Below, piece after piece: positions 11,971-24,548 of a stretch of 64,000 bases of DNA (position 1 is its first letter; each line of letters begins with the position of its first letter). The DNA is from Metarhizium brunneum (taxonomy: Eukaryota; Ascomycota; Sordariomycetes; Hypocreales; Clavicipitaceae), in the NCBI RefSeq assembly GCF_013426205.1, contig NC_089426.1, positions 3,658,001-3,722,000 on the forward strand, read 5' to 3'. A program made the position numbers and the translations under genes. The notes beneath the pieces were generated by a model. The model saw only the letters and a list, made by a program, of their open reading frames with translations. It did not search any database and had not been told where the DNA came from.

Positions 11971-14900
11971 TGCAAGACCGTTCGTCGAATGTTTGGAACA
12001 TGATTTGTTGTACCTGCGTGGATGCGAAGGCTACCGGGTAGCCTTTCGTTCTCGCATTGGAAAGCAATGGGTAACATTCACCTCTTCGGCATATTTACTA
12101 CATAGGCAGGCACTCTGAGCTGGAAATCCAGAGCCTCAAGCCGGATGTTGAGCAAACGAGCCTGATCGGTGGGGAAAGGGTTCAAATTAAGGCAAGTCAG
12201 TTAGACGGCTGAAGCGAATATGTTGGTAGTCTGGCGGTTGTTCGTTTATTGGAAACCTCTGATTGCATGAATACTGGTGAATGCTTTAAAGAAGCACATT
12301 ATCCAGAGTTACTTGTCTACTGTTAGGAATTGAAACTGTAGGCGAGCCAAGGCATGAAAGCACTGACATAGACGCGATCTAAGTGACCTGGCAACTACCC
12401 GTCAGCAAATACAGTGGACGAGCCACTTGATTGTTATACTAGTTTTGCCATGACTCCATGAAACGAAGTCTACCTTACCTAGCAGGTACCTACTAGGTAG
12501 TTGAATATGCATGTCCTGATTTGGCAAAAAGTGGGAACAGTTTACGTCACTCGTTCAAGCTGCGGGAATTCAATCTGACAAGTATCAACTTGAACGAAAG
12601 AGCAGGGGAGATACTTTGGTCAATATAGACTAATTTAAACGCCCATCACCAGCGGATTAATACTAGCGGTAATGGTAAACCGTGGCAGAATGTGTATGTG
12701 TGTATTCCCTCTTGTTGGCATAAAAAGTAGAGTGGGCGCCCCGTTGTACAATGCCCTGTTTCTATTCCCAGTCCCCAGTTTAACTTTCCTTGTTGATGTG
12801 CTGGATCTGACAAGAAAAGGGAATTGCAGCTGGAGCATTGAGGCTTAGCTCCGCCCCCTCCTTGCGCAGGGGTCAAGGATTGAGAGGGGTCTCGACAGAC
12901 AGATGGAAGAAGAATGAGTGCACAGGTGAGACATTAGGAGTTCATGGCGTGTTCCATTGCTGCATTGTGTGGCTGGCTGCGGGAAGAGCCAAAGATCAGG
13001 TATCACAGAGCATGGAGAGGGCGGGCCATGCATGACTTTTGGGTTTTCTGGTGTGTCCGTCTTTGTTGTGTAACTTGCCGTACTTGTGTAACTAAATCCT
13101 AGGTTGTGTTACTCTATTTCTGGGGGGAATGGACGTGCCGGTGAAATGGGTTGCTGGGAACAGATACAATCATAACTTGACGTAGTATTGACGAAACTGC
13201 AGGACATGCTACGAATATTTTCGGGCGGCGGCCACGCCAGGGGTGCATTGTTGACGGGCACGTGGTTGCCAGGCCTGGATGATGGAATGAATCCTGGGAT
13301 AGTACAGTGAAAGTGGTCAAGTAGTAGTTGCATTGTGCTATAAAGGCCAGGTTGAACTGCAATCAATTGCCAGCGGCAAGATTGTGACCATTGACAGCGG
13401 GCTGGCCCGGCGTGTCGGTTCGGCCAATGCTCACGCAGTTGAGCCTTCTTTATAAGTGTCAGTGCACTGTGGTACCAATTCTTCTTCTTGATCCGCAGAC
13501 CAGTCCATAGTAGTACCAATATTCAACAGTCGCCATTTCATCTTGATGTATTGATTCGTCAATCGAGACCATCCAAGAGCGGGTGAAAATGACCCTAGTT
13601 CAGTTTCGGGGTACAAGCTTACTATATCACCGCCATTGTTAAATAGTGCCGTTCTTGCGGGAAGCCGCGGCATGGATTTGTCTGTTCAAGACAGAAGCCC
13701 AACAAGGGAGCGTACAGCAGACCGCAGCTTTGACACTACCGCTTGGTTATATTAATTTGTTAGTTCCTTATGAATCTTGAACTACGTGACTTATCCTAGC
13801 TACCCGGGAACCTCCACGGCCACCACATCGTGTACTCATGGGACCACAACTAAATAATGCCTGGTTGCTGATGTCATCTTTGCTGGATTTCGAGTCGCGC
13901 GTTTCTTGGTGTGACTAGCCAAAACCGTCTAACCTACCGGCCGGACCCGCTAGTCGGGGTGTGACGGTCCACGGAGACCAGAGATGAATACTTACTACGG
14001 AGTACTATGGTAATGTCAATGGTGATTGCGGTCCGACGCGCTGTCGCAGCGGTTTAATGCGCCATGGTAATACTATTGCAGGCTCTGTAATGCGTGGCGG
14101 GGCGCCACTGTCTGGGCGCTATAAGGACATTTGGATGGTTCAATGTTTGACTCGCTACAGGGCGGCTAGCCAAGGTCGTGGCTCTATGCATCTAGTGTTG
14201 AATGTCAATTCCGTAGGGTGTGTAGAATGATAGCATAGGGAGTGTTCTTACTATTATATTTATGGTACTCCTGAGTGTCATATTGGAACTTGGCTGAACG
14301 GAATATTTGAGTACATAGCAATCATCTTTTAAGGGCCTGCTGGTGTCCACCACTACTCGCCAACTCCAGCATGCAATTGATTCGAGTCGCAATGCTACAT
14401 ACATACGGACCTTGTAAGGCGACATGGAGAGGAAAGCCCTGTCGCTGCTCCACGACATCACCCAAGACAGCTGAGCTGGTGGGGGCGCGCTTGGACGTTC
14501 CAGAACGGTGTCGTCATCGCTTTGCTCGTGCTGAAATGTCCGTCGAGCTGGTTGAGTTGACAGTTGGCCGGCGCTGCGCCGTCCATTTCTTGCGCCTTGA
14601 TAGGCCCGCAATGGTCCTCCCGTCTCCATTGGCTGCCTCGATTCGGCAAAGCGGCTCTGGCCATGGACCATTGAGCATGTCCGTGGCACCATGGCCACCT
14701 GGGTGTGCGCGCCATGTTCCATGCGCCATGCTCCATGCTCCCGAAGCTCCCATGTTCTCATGCTCTTCATGCCTGGCTCCTTCCGTCCAAGACGGACCAA
14801 CTACCGAGCTCCTCCATGCCCGCCTTGATTAGTTAACCCTCTGCCTTGGTCGCATCCAAACCTTCTACCTCCACGCCTCAAGGCCTCACACCGCACCAGT

Positions 14901-15275
14901 GGCTACCGTCGAACGGCGACAAACCTTCGAACCGCTCTGGTCCGCCTCGCCCTGCGCTTCGCACTAACCATCCCGATCGCCCCTTCCTCCGTCGCCGAGC
15001 CTCTCTTCAGCAGCTTTCCCTTTTTATTCTTTCTTAATCCTTACCGCGTCCATCCGATTATCCCACACGCCACGCCCCCATCATTACTTTATTTCTTTGC
15101 CGAGACCTTTTTTTTTTATCGCTTTGCGTCTCACTTGCCCTTCTACACTTTCAGCTCTCCTACTCATCACTACCTCGTGCTCATCGACTCCTATGCCTAG
15201 CTGCTGCTGTTGAGAAAGCTCTCCATCCCGTCCGGTCGCGAGCCTTTCTCTCCATTTCATCATATCTAGCCCGTC
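11971..15275. other. 3.3-kb intergenic region with pyrimidine-rich leader
   Basis: No gene is supported here. A TACGGAGTACT motif is at 13996-14006. An ATG-rich near-repeat (variants of CCATGCTCC) occurs around 14710-14770. From about 14900 to 15275 the top strand is markedly pyrimidine-rich, with a T9 tract near 15110, as expected for the leader and promoter of the downstream long gene. Confidence 0.45.
15193..15213 (+). promoter_or_regulatory. Possible six-codon upstream ORF (MPSCCC)
   Basis: In the pyrimidine-rich leader, 62 nt before the start codon at 15276, an ATG opens a six-codon frame (Met-Pro-Ser-Cys-Cys-Cys) closed by TGA. If the transcript begins upstream of 15193 this uORF would precede the main frame and could tune translation. 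The transcription start is not known. Confidence 0.35.
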
Positions 15276-18200
15276 ATGTTTGGCGGCTCACGGAGGCGGC
15301 AGCCTCCCGCCCAAGTAAGTTGCAATATACTCTGACCCCCGTTGGGCAATTCCATCGTAAGAAGATGTCGCAGCACACCAGTCGCTTGTATCTCTCCCTA
15401 GCCGTGCATTTGGCCTGCCTAGCTTTGCCGCCGGTCGAGTATACGATTTGGTGCGACAGCGCGGCGTGTTACTAGGCCCTTCAAATCAGTCCTAGCTGTT
15501 GTCGCCATTGAAGCGGCAGCGAGCGGCAGATGCAGACACATTCAACTCTCTGCGATTGGACAATGGTGCTAACAAACTACTTGCGATAGCCCCTGACCAG
15601 GGAAACGGCGAACCCCAATGCCGCCACCGCAGCAGCAGCGGTATTCATGAGTCGACGCGACTCAACCTCGTCCTTGTCTTCGGCTGCCGCCGCTGCGGCT
15701 CTCAGGGCGCGGCCGATGACCCCGACGAATGTCGCCGAGGTACAGTCAAAAAGAGCACACAGGAGAAGCCCTTCCCTCACTTCCCTCACCGGCAGTGTGA
15801 GAGGAGGTCGCGAGCTCACTAGAACCCCCAGTGTGGGTTCGATGATGGAGCGAACCTTTCGTACACCTTCACCAGGTCGCAGTCCAGCTCCAAGGGAGCG
15901 TGACGTGCCACCTGTCCCAGCATTGCCCAGTGTTGACCAAATCATGGCCAGCCAGCACACTAACGGACACACAAAGGGTACAAGAGGACCTGTCCTACAG
16001 ACACAGCCATTTAGAACAGCGAGCCAGAAAATGAAGGATGGTCAGGCGACATGGTTTGGCGGCGCGACCGCTCGAGAATCTGCCAGTCCTCGACACGCCA
16101 ATGCTGCAAAACAGTCTGCCACTTACGTCGACGATCCGCGGCCCGGCAGCGTCAGCCCATCCATCAACTTCTCCTATCCTCGATCTAGAGCCCTGTCTCC
16201 AACGCCCTCCGTCGACGATACCCTTGTCTACGATCCCAACTCACGACGAATGATCCCCCAAAGCGAGGTTGTAGCTCGTTCTCAAAGACCGCTGGAGGTG
16301 CCGGAAAAGCCGAAAAGGAAAAAGCAAAGCGTGAACAGAGCCGGATCACACCTTGCTAAAGGTACCGTGGGAGGACGGACAAAGGCGCCCGCGGTAGAGC
16401 AAAACTTGCAACTAGAAACCCAGCATGAGCCGCAGGCTGAACAGGAACCCGAGCCAGCCCCCGTTGTTCTTCCTGAAACTGCAGTTCAACAATCGCAGGA
16501 TGGCGTAGTGAAGAAGAGAAAGAAGAAGAAGAAGAGGGTCCAGGCAGCGTCGGAGCCTGAAGTTGCTGGTACGACAAAAGAGCTAACAGTTGGCGAAGCG
16601 GAACCCGTCGTTGCAAGACCTGCTCCAGGCAAGAAGCACTCTGTCGTGAATGAGGACTTCGAGCGAGAGGATACCAAAGAACAGGGAGACGAACAAGGGC
16701 AGATGGATTCAGCAGCAGCGGCGGCGGCAGCGGCAGCAGCTGTGGTGGCGGTTCCCACAGCTGAGACGGAGGCACAAACAAAACCAGAACCAAGAGACGC
16801 CAAGCCAGACAAGCAAGCTCGCCCAGCTCGTGTTCACTCCGAAAGCCCGGCACGATCCGCGCGCTTTGCTTCGTCATCTACGGACCAACTGGTTGTTAAG
16901 CACGAACCACCACCTCGATCAGTGTCTCCCCGCAAGTCAGCCTTGAAGTTATCAACTCAAGCCAGAGGTGTGTCGCCGTCCGATGATGGCTCTTCCGAAG
17001 CATCTAGCAGCAGGCAGTTGAGCCCCCAAGACAGTGAGGATCCTGCACTAGCCCGGAAGAAGAGTGCACGAGTTAGCTGGGATGACAGGAACACGGTCGT
17101 TGTTGGTCAAGGCGTGCCCCATCAGCAAAGCGGTTCACCAATGATCCCAAGCCCTCAGACGAAAAAGCCATGGCACAACGTTGTGTCAAAGTTTACAAAG
17201 AAAGAGAGCGTCAGCATTGCTGAGGACGAAACTATGACCCCTCGACCGGCTCTGCCACAATTCGGAAGTATTCGAGAAAAGAAGGTCAGAGAAAAAGAGG
17301 AGCGGCCTCTGGTCCGTCCTTCAGACCGCATGTTCCCTACTGAAAATGGCTCTGCTGCCGCTGGCATGGGTCCATCAACAGATACCCTGATTGGGTCTAT
17401 TGTTTCGCTGGATTTGGCTTCCAGAAATGCTGCCAATATCTCGAAATTCAGGGAACCACTCCCGGCAGCTCCGAACCCCCTTGAGGCGAATCAAGATGGC
17501 CATGTGGAGAGTTCTGACGACGATTTGGATACCGACGCAACCACCGAGCCTGAGGATGCGCCTGAGTCAACTACCTCGAAGGGATCTGGTCACGTTGTGT
17601 CTGAAACACCAGTTACCCCTACGAAACCAATTCCCACGCAGTCGGATGCGAATGGCGGTGTTCCCGCTATCTCAGTTTCACACCCAAGCCCTCGTGCACA
17701 ATCATCTGGTGAAGCCACGCCGCCGGGAAGTTTCCCTGATGACGAGGACACCTTCGGAGATAATAGCGATGACGAAGAATCCGACAGCTCTGGCATGTCG
17801 ACACCTACTCGAACTGTAGCACCCGTTGCTGTTGCCACTGGTATGGCTGACATTGTGGAGGAGGAGGAGGAAACTGAAAACGACAGATTTAGCGACGCTT
17901 ATGAAGACCTGGAAGCTGTTGATGGAGATGGCTTCCTGTCCCTCGATGCTGTAGTTGACAGCTCGACGTCCGGCAAGGTAATCGCGAAGAAAGTCCAGGA
18001 CAAACCTATCGTAACGAAATCCAAGGATAGCCTTGAGGGTGAACGAGAAGATTCCACCCCTGTCAAGGAAGTTCCAGATGACTGGGAGAATGCCAAGGCA
18101 TACTGGAGGAGCCTTTCAACCGAAAGACGTCGACAACTGGAAATCGAGGCCCTTTCAGAAACCGGCGAAGCGGCCAGCGCGATTAAGGAACCCAAGCCAG

Positions 18201-19891
18201 AAGCTAAGGAGCAGGCCGAGAAAGTCACTGCTCCTTCCCTCGGAATGGACGATGAAAGATCCTACCAGATTAAACCAGGTACCAGATGGTCGGATGTTGC
18301 GGATGATGGTGACGACGAACATGGCATAAACGTTGCCAAACGGGCTTCAGCTGTTGCAGCCCAACCGAAGACCGCGGAAAATACAACTCCAAAGCTTCGT
18401 ACCGCAATGCGCCAGTCTATGCGCGCCGATGCACCGGGACCGCTCCGAAATGCAAGCCCCGAGCGGCCAGGCGGAATGAGGAAATCAATGAGAAATGGCC
18501 ATCCTCCCGCGAAAACTGCCGTGTCTAGGCAAGCAGCCGCGGATGGAACTGTCGCAAGGTCGAATCCAGCTGCGACACCACCAACCGTCTCTACCGTGGG
18601 AATGCGAAAATCGCTGAGAAACTCCCAGACCTATGGTGACACTCTGCGGCCGGCGTTATCCGGCTCTGGACGACCTGCCTCGTATCAGCAACTTGGTACG
18701 ACAACTTCTCTGAAAGGACACAAGCGTAATATGTCATTAGACGACTTGAGCTCTACATCCGCCACCAAGCCCACACTGCGACGTCGTGGCTCAGATGACA
18801 GCCAGAGCAGCTTTAAACGCAAGCGATCTGGATCTGGAGACGGACACAATTTCCGAATGTCGATGCGCGCGAGCATGCGTGAGCAACCGTCTCCGAGTGA
18901 TCCTACCAGGCGCTTCAGTCTACGATCGTTGTCACCTCCAGCTTTTAGACGTAACTCGTTTTCTTCGTTGCCTCCGGGCACTCCGCCATCCATGAGTGGT
19001 GGCGCTGGCCGAATGCGCCAGTCCTTACGAGGCCGACCTCAGTCTTCGAGCTCTCGTTTGAAGATGGGGAGCTTCAAGAAGTCGTCAGGGCTTGGAAGTA
19101 AATCTAGGAGCGGAAGCCGCTTTGCTGACTCCAGCGACGAGGATGAAGGAGGCGCCCCATCATTCTTCAGAAGCCGCTTTGCTGATTCAAGTGATGAGGA
19201 TGAGCCAACTCCATTGCCGAAGAGCAAGGATCTTCCAAAGTCTCTTCGCAACGGTAATGGCTCAAATGTGGTCCCGTCGCAACGTGATTCGGTATCCCCA
19301 GATCTCCCTGACGAAGATGAAGGTATTGTGCAGCCAAAACGCGACACCCTTGCGAACGGACAGCCCTCAGTTCATCAAAGTCGATCCGGCCGCGGCACTC
19401 TGAGCCCATTGCCTCAGAATGATATGCCCAGGCCCACCACCCGACGTGGTAGTTTTATGTCAATACTGCGTCGCAAGAAGGACCCGGCAGACAAGGTATC
19501 AAAGGATCTTGGCGAAAGTGCGGCTCGCAAAGACACCGACCTGGAGCGCACAACAGAAGAGTTGGCGGTCCTCCGCAGCAACTCGCTTCACAAACGGGGT
19601 CCAAGCTGGCCATTGGCTGATGCAGGAGGCACCGACGCTGAGAATGGCAGATTAAAAGAGCCAGCTCGCCCGTCTACTTCTGGCGGACCATCAAAGGCGA
19701 GGAGGAGCTCTTTTCTACGACGTAGGAGCACCTCGCAAGGCATGGTCGGTCTCGGTCACCCGGAGGTTGACAACACGGTGCCTGTGCCCGAGATCCCCGA
19801 CATGTTTATTACAACTGAGCCGGCCCAGACTCAACCACACAAGAAGAAGAAATTCGGTGCACTACGGAAGATGTTTGGTATCCACGACTAG
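15276..19891 (+). CDS. 1446-aa conserved disordered fungal protein with RxS[ML]R repeats
   Basis: Exon 1 (15276-15314, encoding MFGGSRRRQPPAQ) joins exon 2 (15590-19891) across a 275-nt intron in phase 0, giving 1446 aa. Almost the whole protein is low complexity: Ser/Pro-rich with many SP sites, an Ala run (codons around 16711-16745), KKRKKKKKR near 16510, and acidic stretches. In the C-terminal third, short basic units recur: MRQSMR (18407), MRKSMR (18476), MRKSLR (18602), MSMRASMR (18857), MRQSLR (19013) and KSLRNG (19238). SRFADSSDEDE occurs twice 57 nt apart. The C-terminus ends with a basic amphipathic KKKKFGALRKMFG. There is no catalytic domain. It resembles uncharacterised Pezizomycotina proteins; a scaffold or membrane-cortex role is only a guess. 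The start in exon 1 is favoured because the short exon gives a family-like N-terminus. Confidence 0.85.
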
Positions 19892-21165
19892 ACTTCGTGG
19901 TGCTTTCTCATCTCTTCAGACCCAGCCACCCGTCTTGGTTGTTTATATGTGTTTTGCTTTTGGTGATTCAACGCCCCATGAAACAAAGTACAGCTTATCG
20001 TTCTTTTCCGTTCCCTTAGTTTTTTCCCTTTTACCAGCCGGAATCCCCTATTTCGTATCTTTACTTTTTTCCCCCTCCATTTTACACATCTTGCCTCATG
20101 GGATACCTTCTTTGTCATGGTCATTGTGGGTTTCGGGGCGTCGAAAAGGAACAAAGACTTGTCTATGCCATGGTTCATCAACAAAATTTCCTTGATATCC
20201 TTAGTTAATACGTGCTGATGAGGACGAAGCACACACGTCCGGGATTCGGAGGCGCCGGTGGTCGGAGCGATTGTTTGTTTGTCCTTTGGGTACCGGACAG
20301 GGCGTGTAAGAGAAGAAAGTTGAGCAGCAGTGACATTGCTAATATTTATTATTACTCGCGGTGCCAAATTGAATATTTCTCTGGGCATGTAAGATACGCC
20401 ATGTTGGGGCTAGAGGTGAAGAAACAGAGGAATCAAGGCGCCATGACGTCAGGAACACGTAGCGCATCCAAGACTCATGCTATACCAAGGATAGTTGCTC
20501 GACCCAAGGCGTATTGAACGGATGTCGGCAAAGCACGACAAGTGTATTAGATCAGTTCCTTATCTCAACAGTGACATGTCCTCCAGCAGCTATGCATTGG
20601 CATCTGATAGCTAAATATGCTCCGCTAAACCCAACCATGTTATAAAAAAAGACATAAAATTCAAGCACGCTTCCCAAAACCTGAGCCTGAAACCGAAACC
20701 GTCCATGCTTTCTCCCAAGGACCAAAAGAAACAAAAAAATAAGTGCCAAGTAAACTCCCCGTTGATGTAGCGTGTTGTGTTTTTTTGATTGTTTTAAACG
20801 CCGTCAAGACAATTATTATCGCCCGTGGAGCTTGTGCCATTTGCTCGCCATTTCGCGCAATTTAACCTGATAATAGAAGAAGAAAGAAAAATTAAGAACA
20901 GCTATACAATGTGCCGATGCCGTAAATGAGCAAGCCCACTGCTCTCTTTCGATTGGGTTGACCAGTGGTTTGGTGCCGGGAAGCTAAAATTTGGCAAACG
21001 TGGGAATGATTTAAGAAAAAGGGAATCAAAATGTTACTGGAATTGTTTATGGCATTATTAGGAGGCGGAAGATGCTGTGGCAAGATGTCGTATTCTTCGT
21101 CGATCCACGTAATGCCGTTTTGGTGAGTCGATATCGAGCATCATATCTGCTGGTTGTCGAGTATA
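19892..21165. other. Convergent 3' region
   Basis: About 1.3 kb lie between two facing 3' ends. It is AT-richer than the flanking genes, with A- and T-tracts near 20640 and 20780 that suit 3' untranslated regions. No gene is seen. Confidence 0.5.
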
Positions 21166-22792
21166 TTAGTGTTTCTTGGTCTTTTCTCGTTCCAGGAGAA
21201 GCGTGAGCTGGCTTCTGGTTCGACCCATGGGAACACTAGCTGCAGGACTTGGTTGAGTGGGCTGCATTCGCGATTCCAGTAAAGAGGTAGCAGACGGCCG
21301 TGACGCAAGGTTATCATCTTCCACGTATGGGTCAATAACACCTGAGGTCGGAAGTGAGCCCGCCTGATCAATAATTTGCCCCTTCGCGGCCACGTTTGTG
21401 GTAGTGGCCAGCGCTCCTGTAAAAAGACCCTGCGACAACGAACCCTTCCGTGCGTATCCATTCTGCGATAGTGATCGGCCCGCCATGGATACCGAGTCGG
21501 TCAAGGATCCGGTTGTCGACGAATTATCGGTATCAGTTCGTGTCAATGAAAGCGACCTGGCGGATACCGGGGAGCGCAAGTCGGGTGTTGTTCGTGCTTT
21601 AGAATTCGCTAGGGACGTTGATATAGGTGGGCGAGATGGTTCCTGAGAAAGATTTGACAGCTTTCTTGCGATCTTTCGGGATGGCATTGGTTGCTTGCCA
21701 GCTGCCTTGGCGCTAAGAACGGCTGGGCGATGTGACGCTGTTGACACGTTGTCCTCGGGTTCTGTAGATTCATATTCAGCCTTGTCCTGTGGTTGTTCGG
21801 GGATAGGTGAAACTGTTCTGAGTTGCGTTGGACTTCGCGTTGTTGCAGTTGGCGCTGTGTCTTTTGACGAAGGCTGTACTGCGGAATTTGGCAATAACTG
21901 TGGGCTTTCTTTTCTATTCAACGCTTGTTTTCCCGCCGGCGATGCGTTTTCCGGTGCTGATACTGCCCTCGCTGCAGGCGGTGACTCTGTGGACATTGCC
22001 ATCTCCAAACCCGTTATTGCAGTACTTCCAGATGAGGGGATGTCGCTCTCCCTGCCACCGTCATCGTCCGACTCGGGTGGAGACGCAAATCGAGCTGTTG
22101 GCTTTGGCCCAGAGGACAATGGGTTTTTGGACTTCTTCAAGATAGGGTGTGATGGTGGAGGTTTCGAGGCGCTTGATGATAGGCTCTTGATGGAGGTGTC
22201 ATTGGACTTTATCCGGGGCGGCTCTGGTCGGTGTTTGGTCTCGTCGAGGCCACGGTGAAGATGAGCGACTATGAGTTGTTTGGTCAATGGAGGAACCTAT
22301 GGCAAGACATCAGCATCAATCTTCAAGCCGGGGGAAACGGGGGTTGGTTAGGTTGGCCAAGGCAACTTACACCCGGGCCCTCCCAACGATTCGGCGGGCC
22401 GTGAAGGGGGACAATGGCAGGGCCAAGGGAAATATCTTCATAAATCTTGGCCAATGCTCGGCCGCTCAGATACCTTCGGTCACTCCCCCATACCTGCCAC
22501 CAAAAGTTTTCCAAGCGGCGGGCCGTTGGGTCCTTGAGTTTCTTATTTGTTGTTGTATACACTATGCGCGAAGTCATGTCAGCCATTATTTTCGGTCGTG
22601 TGCTGCAATGCGGCGGATGAAACTAATAGATGCAATCTTTGTTGTATTGTAGAAAGAAAGACAAGACGTACCATGCCAGTATTCCCATATTTTTTGGGCA
22701 GGGACAATCGGGTAACTGGCAACTTCTTTGTAGATGTCGGTCGTGTTTATGACAATGCCCTTGGGCAGTATCATGGGTATACCTGGCTCCAT
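21166..22792 (-). CDS. Protein with AreA GATA-like N-terminal domain (PF08550 type)
   Basis: Exons 22792-22672, 22561-22371 and 22296-21166 encode 480 aa; introns of 110 and 74 nt keep phase. The N-terminal 100 residues are the conserved part: LPKGIVINTTDIYKEVASYP, KIWEYWHVYTTT, DPTARRLENFWWQVWGSD and RWEGPG. This is the block called the nitrogen regulatory AreA GATA-like domain, also found in yeast Mks1-type regulators. No GATA zinc finger (CxxC pair) follows. The rest is Ser/Pro-rich and disordered with several SP and RK-S sites, and the last residues form a charged helix, LTLLLEREKTKKH. A regulator of nutrient signalling is plausible by family, but this member has no specific assignment. 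The three small-intron junctions restore the domain exactly, so the model is trusted. Confidence 0.87.
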
Positions 22793-23660
22793 TTTTTTTT
22801 GGCAGTGTGAGCTCGACAGGTTGGCGCCGAGATGAGACGAGACCAGGCGAGATGAGATGAGTCGAGCCCAACAGGGACTCAGACTCTGCTCAGACTCTGC
22901 TCAGATTTTGATGAGAGGGTCCAAACCAGGCAGGCGTTGGCACTGGATGGGGTCTATATTTGGCTGCGAGGGTTGACCATCATGGCCGGTGACAAGCTTG
23001 TGCTATTGAACAAGAGACGGGGGGCGTCGTCGCAAGTCGACTTGCAGCCGCCGCGAGTGAGAAGCGGAGAAGCGGAAAATCGGAACAGGGTGTGAGGCCA
23101 GATGCTGGATACCGCGCTGGATGATGATGATGGATGACGGAAGACGGGATGACGGATGGCAGGGTACAAACGCCGGCGCCTTTTGGTCGTGTTCAGAACA
23201 AGAGAGCGTGGTGGCGGAGAGAGGCCAAGAAGAAAGATGAAGGTGAAAAAGGCGCCCTGAAGGAGAGAAAGACCGTGGCGGGCTGGCGGGTGATGGCAAT
23301 GGCGACAATACCGCTTTAAAAACGAGGGTCAGAATTTTTATGTGTTCTGGCGTTGATAATGAGTCGCGAGTGAGATAAGCGACGGGCAGACCGACGAGCC
23401 AGACTGGCGAGCAGACTGGGCGAAAGCAGGAGCCCGAGCGGGCCCCCGTGGTATTATTAGTAGTAGGCCGTATGTGACGGACCAGTTGACGGCCTTGGAG
23501 GGCTGAAAGAGATGCCAGGTTGGAGCACTTGAGGGCTGGGGAGCTTCCAGATGTCGATGCCTAGAAGCACGCACCAGACCAGCCCGGACTGAGATTCAAT
23601 CGTGTCTTGACATCAACGAGCAACCAAGCAAGCAGTCACGACGCCGCGGGCTGCCGACAA

Positions 23661-23688
23661 GGCAGAGGCAGAGGCAGAGGCAGAGGCA
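23661..23688. repeat. Hexanucleotide repeat (GGCAGA)n
   Basis: About four and a half perfect GGCAGA units. It is a simple microsatellite in non-coding DNA. Confidence 0.85.
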
Positions 23689-24198
23689 CCCAGCTTGAGC
23701 CAGCCAGCTAGCCGGGCCAGACCAGGTTCCCGATGTCTGGGCAGGAGCAGCCCACTGGGGGTTTCAAGCTGCCAACTTTAGAAGCCGCAGAAAGTTGGGT
23801 CCCCTGAAGTCTAAAGGTGCTCACGTACGGAGTACTCGGTGCTCCGTGCGCCGTCCCTTGGCCTGGGCCTGGCACTGGGATACCCTTCAATGGTGAGTGG
23901 AGGCCTTGCGGTGTCGGAACTGGGGCCAGCCAGATGACCGCCAGATGACCGCCAGATGGACCCAGCTGGCGAGGAATCTTCCAAGCCCAACGCCCACGTC
24001 AATACATACACATCAATCGTCTTGCTTCTCACACTGACGTCTCGAGGTCCCAACCCTTGGATGCGTCAGGTTGACGACAGCTCCAGCCCAGACTTCAGAT
24101 TTCACAGACCACCACTGCACACCGCACACTGCGCAATGCACGCCGTGCTCCGGTTCCGTACCCCAACCCTGTGCTACCTGGCGTAGCTTATTATCTGG

Positions 24199-24222
24199 GA
24201 TGCTGATGCTGATGCTGATGCT
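24199..24222. repeat. Hexanucleotide repeat (GATGCT)4
   Basis: Four perfect copies of GATGCT in non-coding DNA. Confidence 0.85.
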
Positions 24223-24352
24223 CAGCTTGGCAACAGCAGTGCTCAAGCGGCCAGGGCCCTTCAGTATGTACGAGATCGACAGCTTCTGGCGTCGACGCTG
24301 TGAGATGCGGAATTGATAGATCCACGGCTAAATATGTCGCCGCGGAGAACTC

Positions 24353-24384
24353 AGATCCAGATCCAGATCCAGATCCAGATCCAG
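24353..24384. repeat. Hexanucleotide repeat (AGATCC)n
   Basis: Five perfect AGATCC units plus a partial one. In one frame it would read as a Asp-Pro run, but the surrounding frame has no gene character. Confidence 0.85.
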
Positions 24385-24530
24385 ACTCACACTCGGACCC
24401 CAGGCTGTTTGAGAAAGCTGTGTCAAGGTCGAGTTGCGGAGAAATTGGGGAGGCATCAGTCGACACTTTACAGTATGTCTGTTTATTTATCCCTTCAATA
24501 TTTCTAGCCACCGGGACCCGCACAAGAGCG

Positions 24531-24548
24531 ACTACTACTACTACTACT
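24531..24548. repeat. Trinucleotide repeat (ACT)6
   Basis: Six perfect ACT units, the fourth short tandem repeat within 0.9 kb. Confidence 0.85.

Noticed and set aside
13109..13519. 136-codon minus-strand frame
   Set aside because: No domain or coding bias; lies in a long promoter-like intergenic region.
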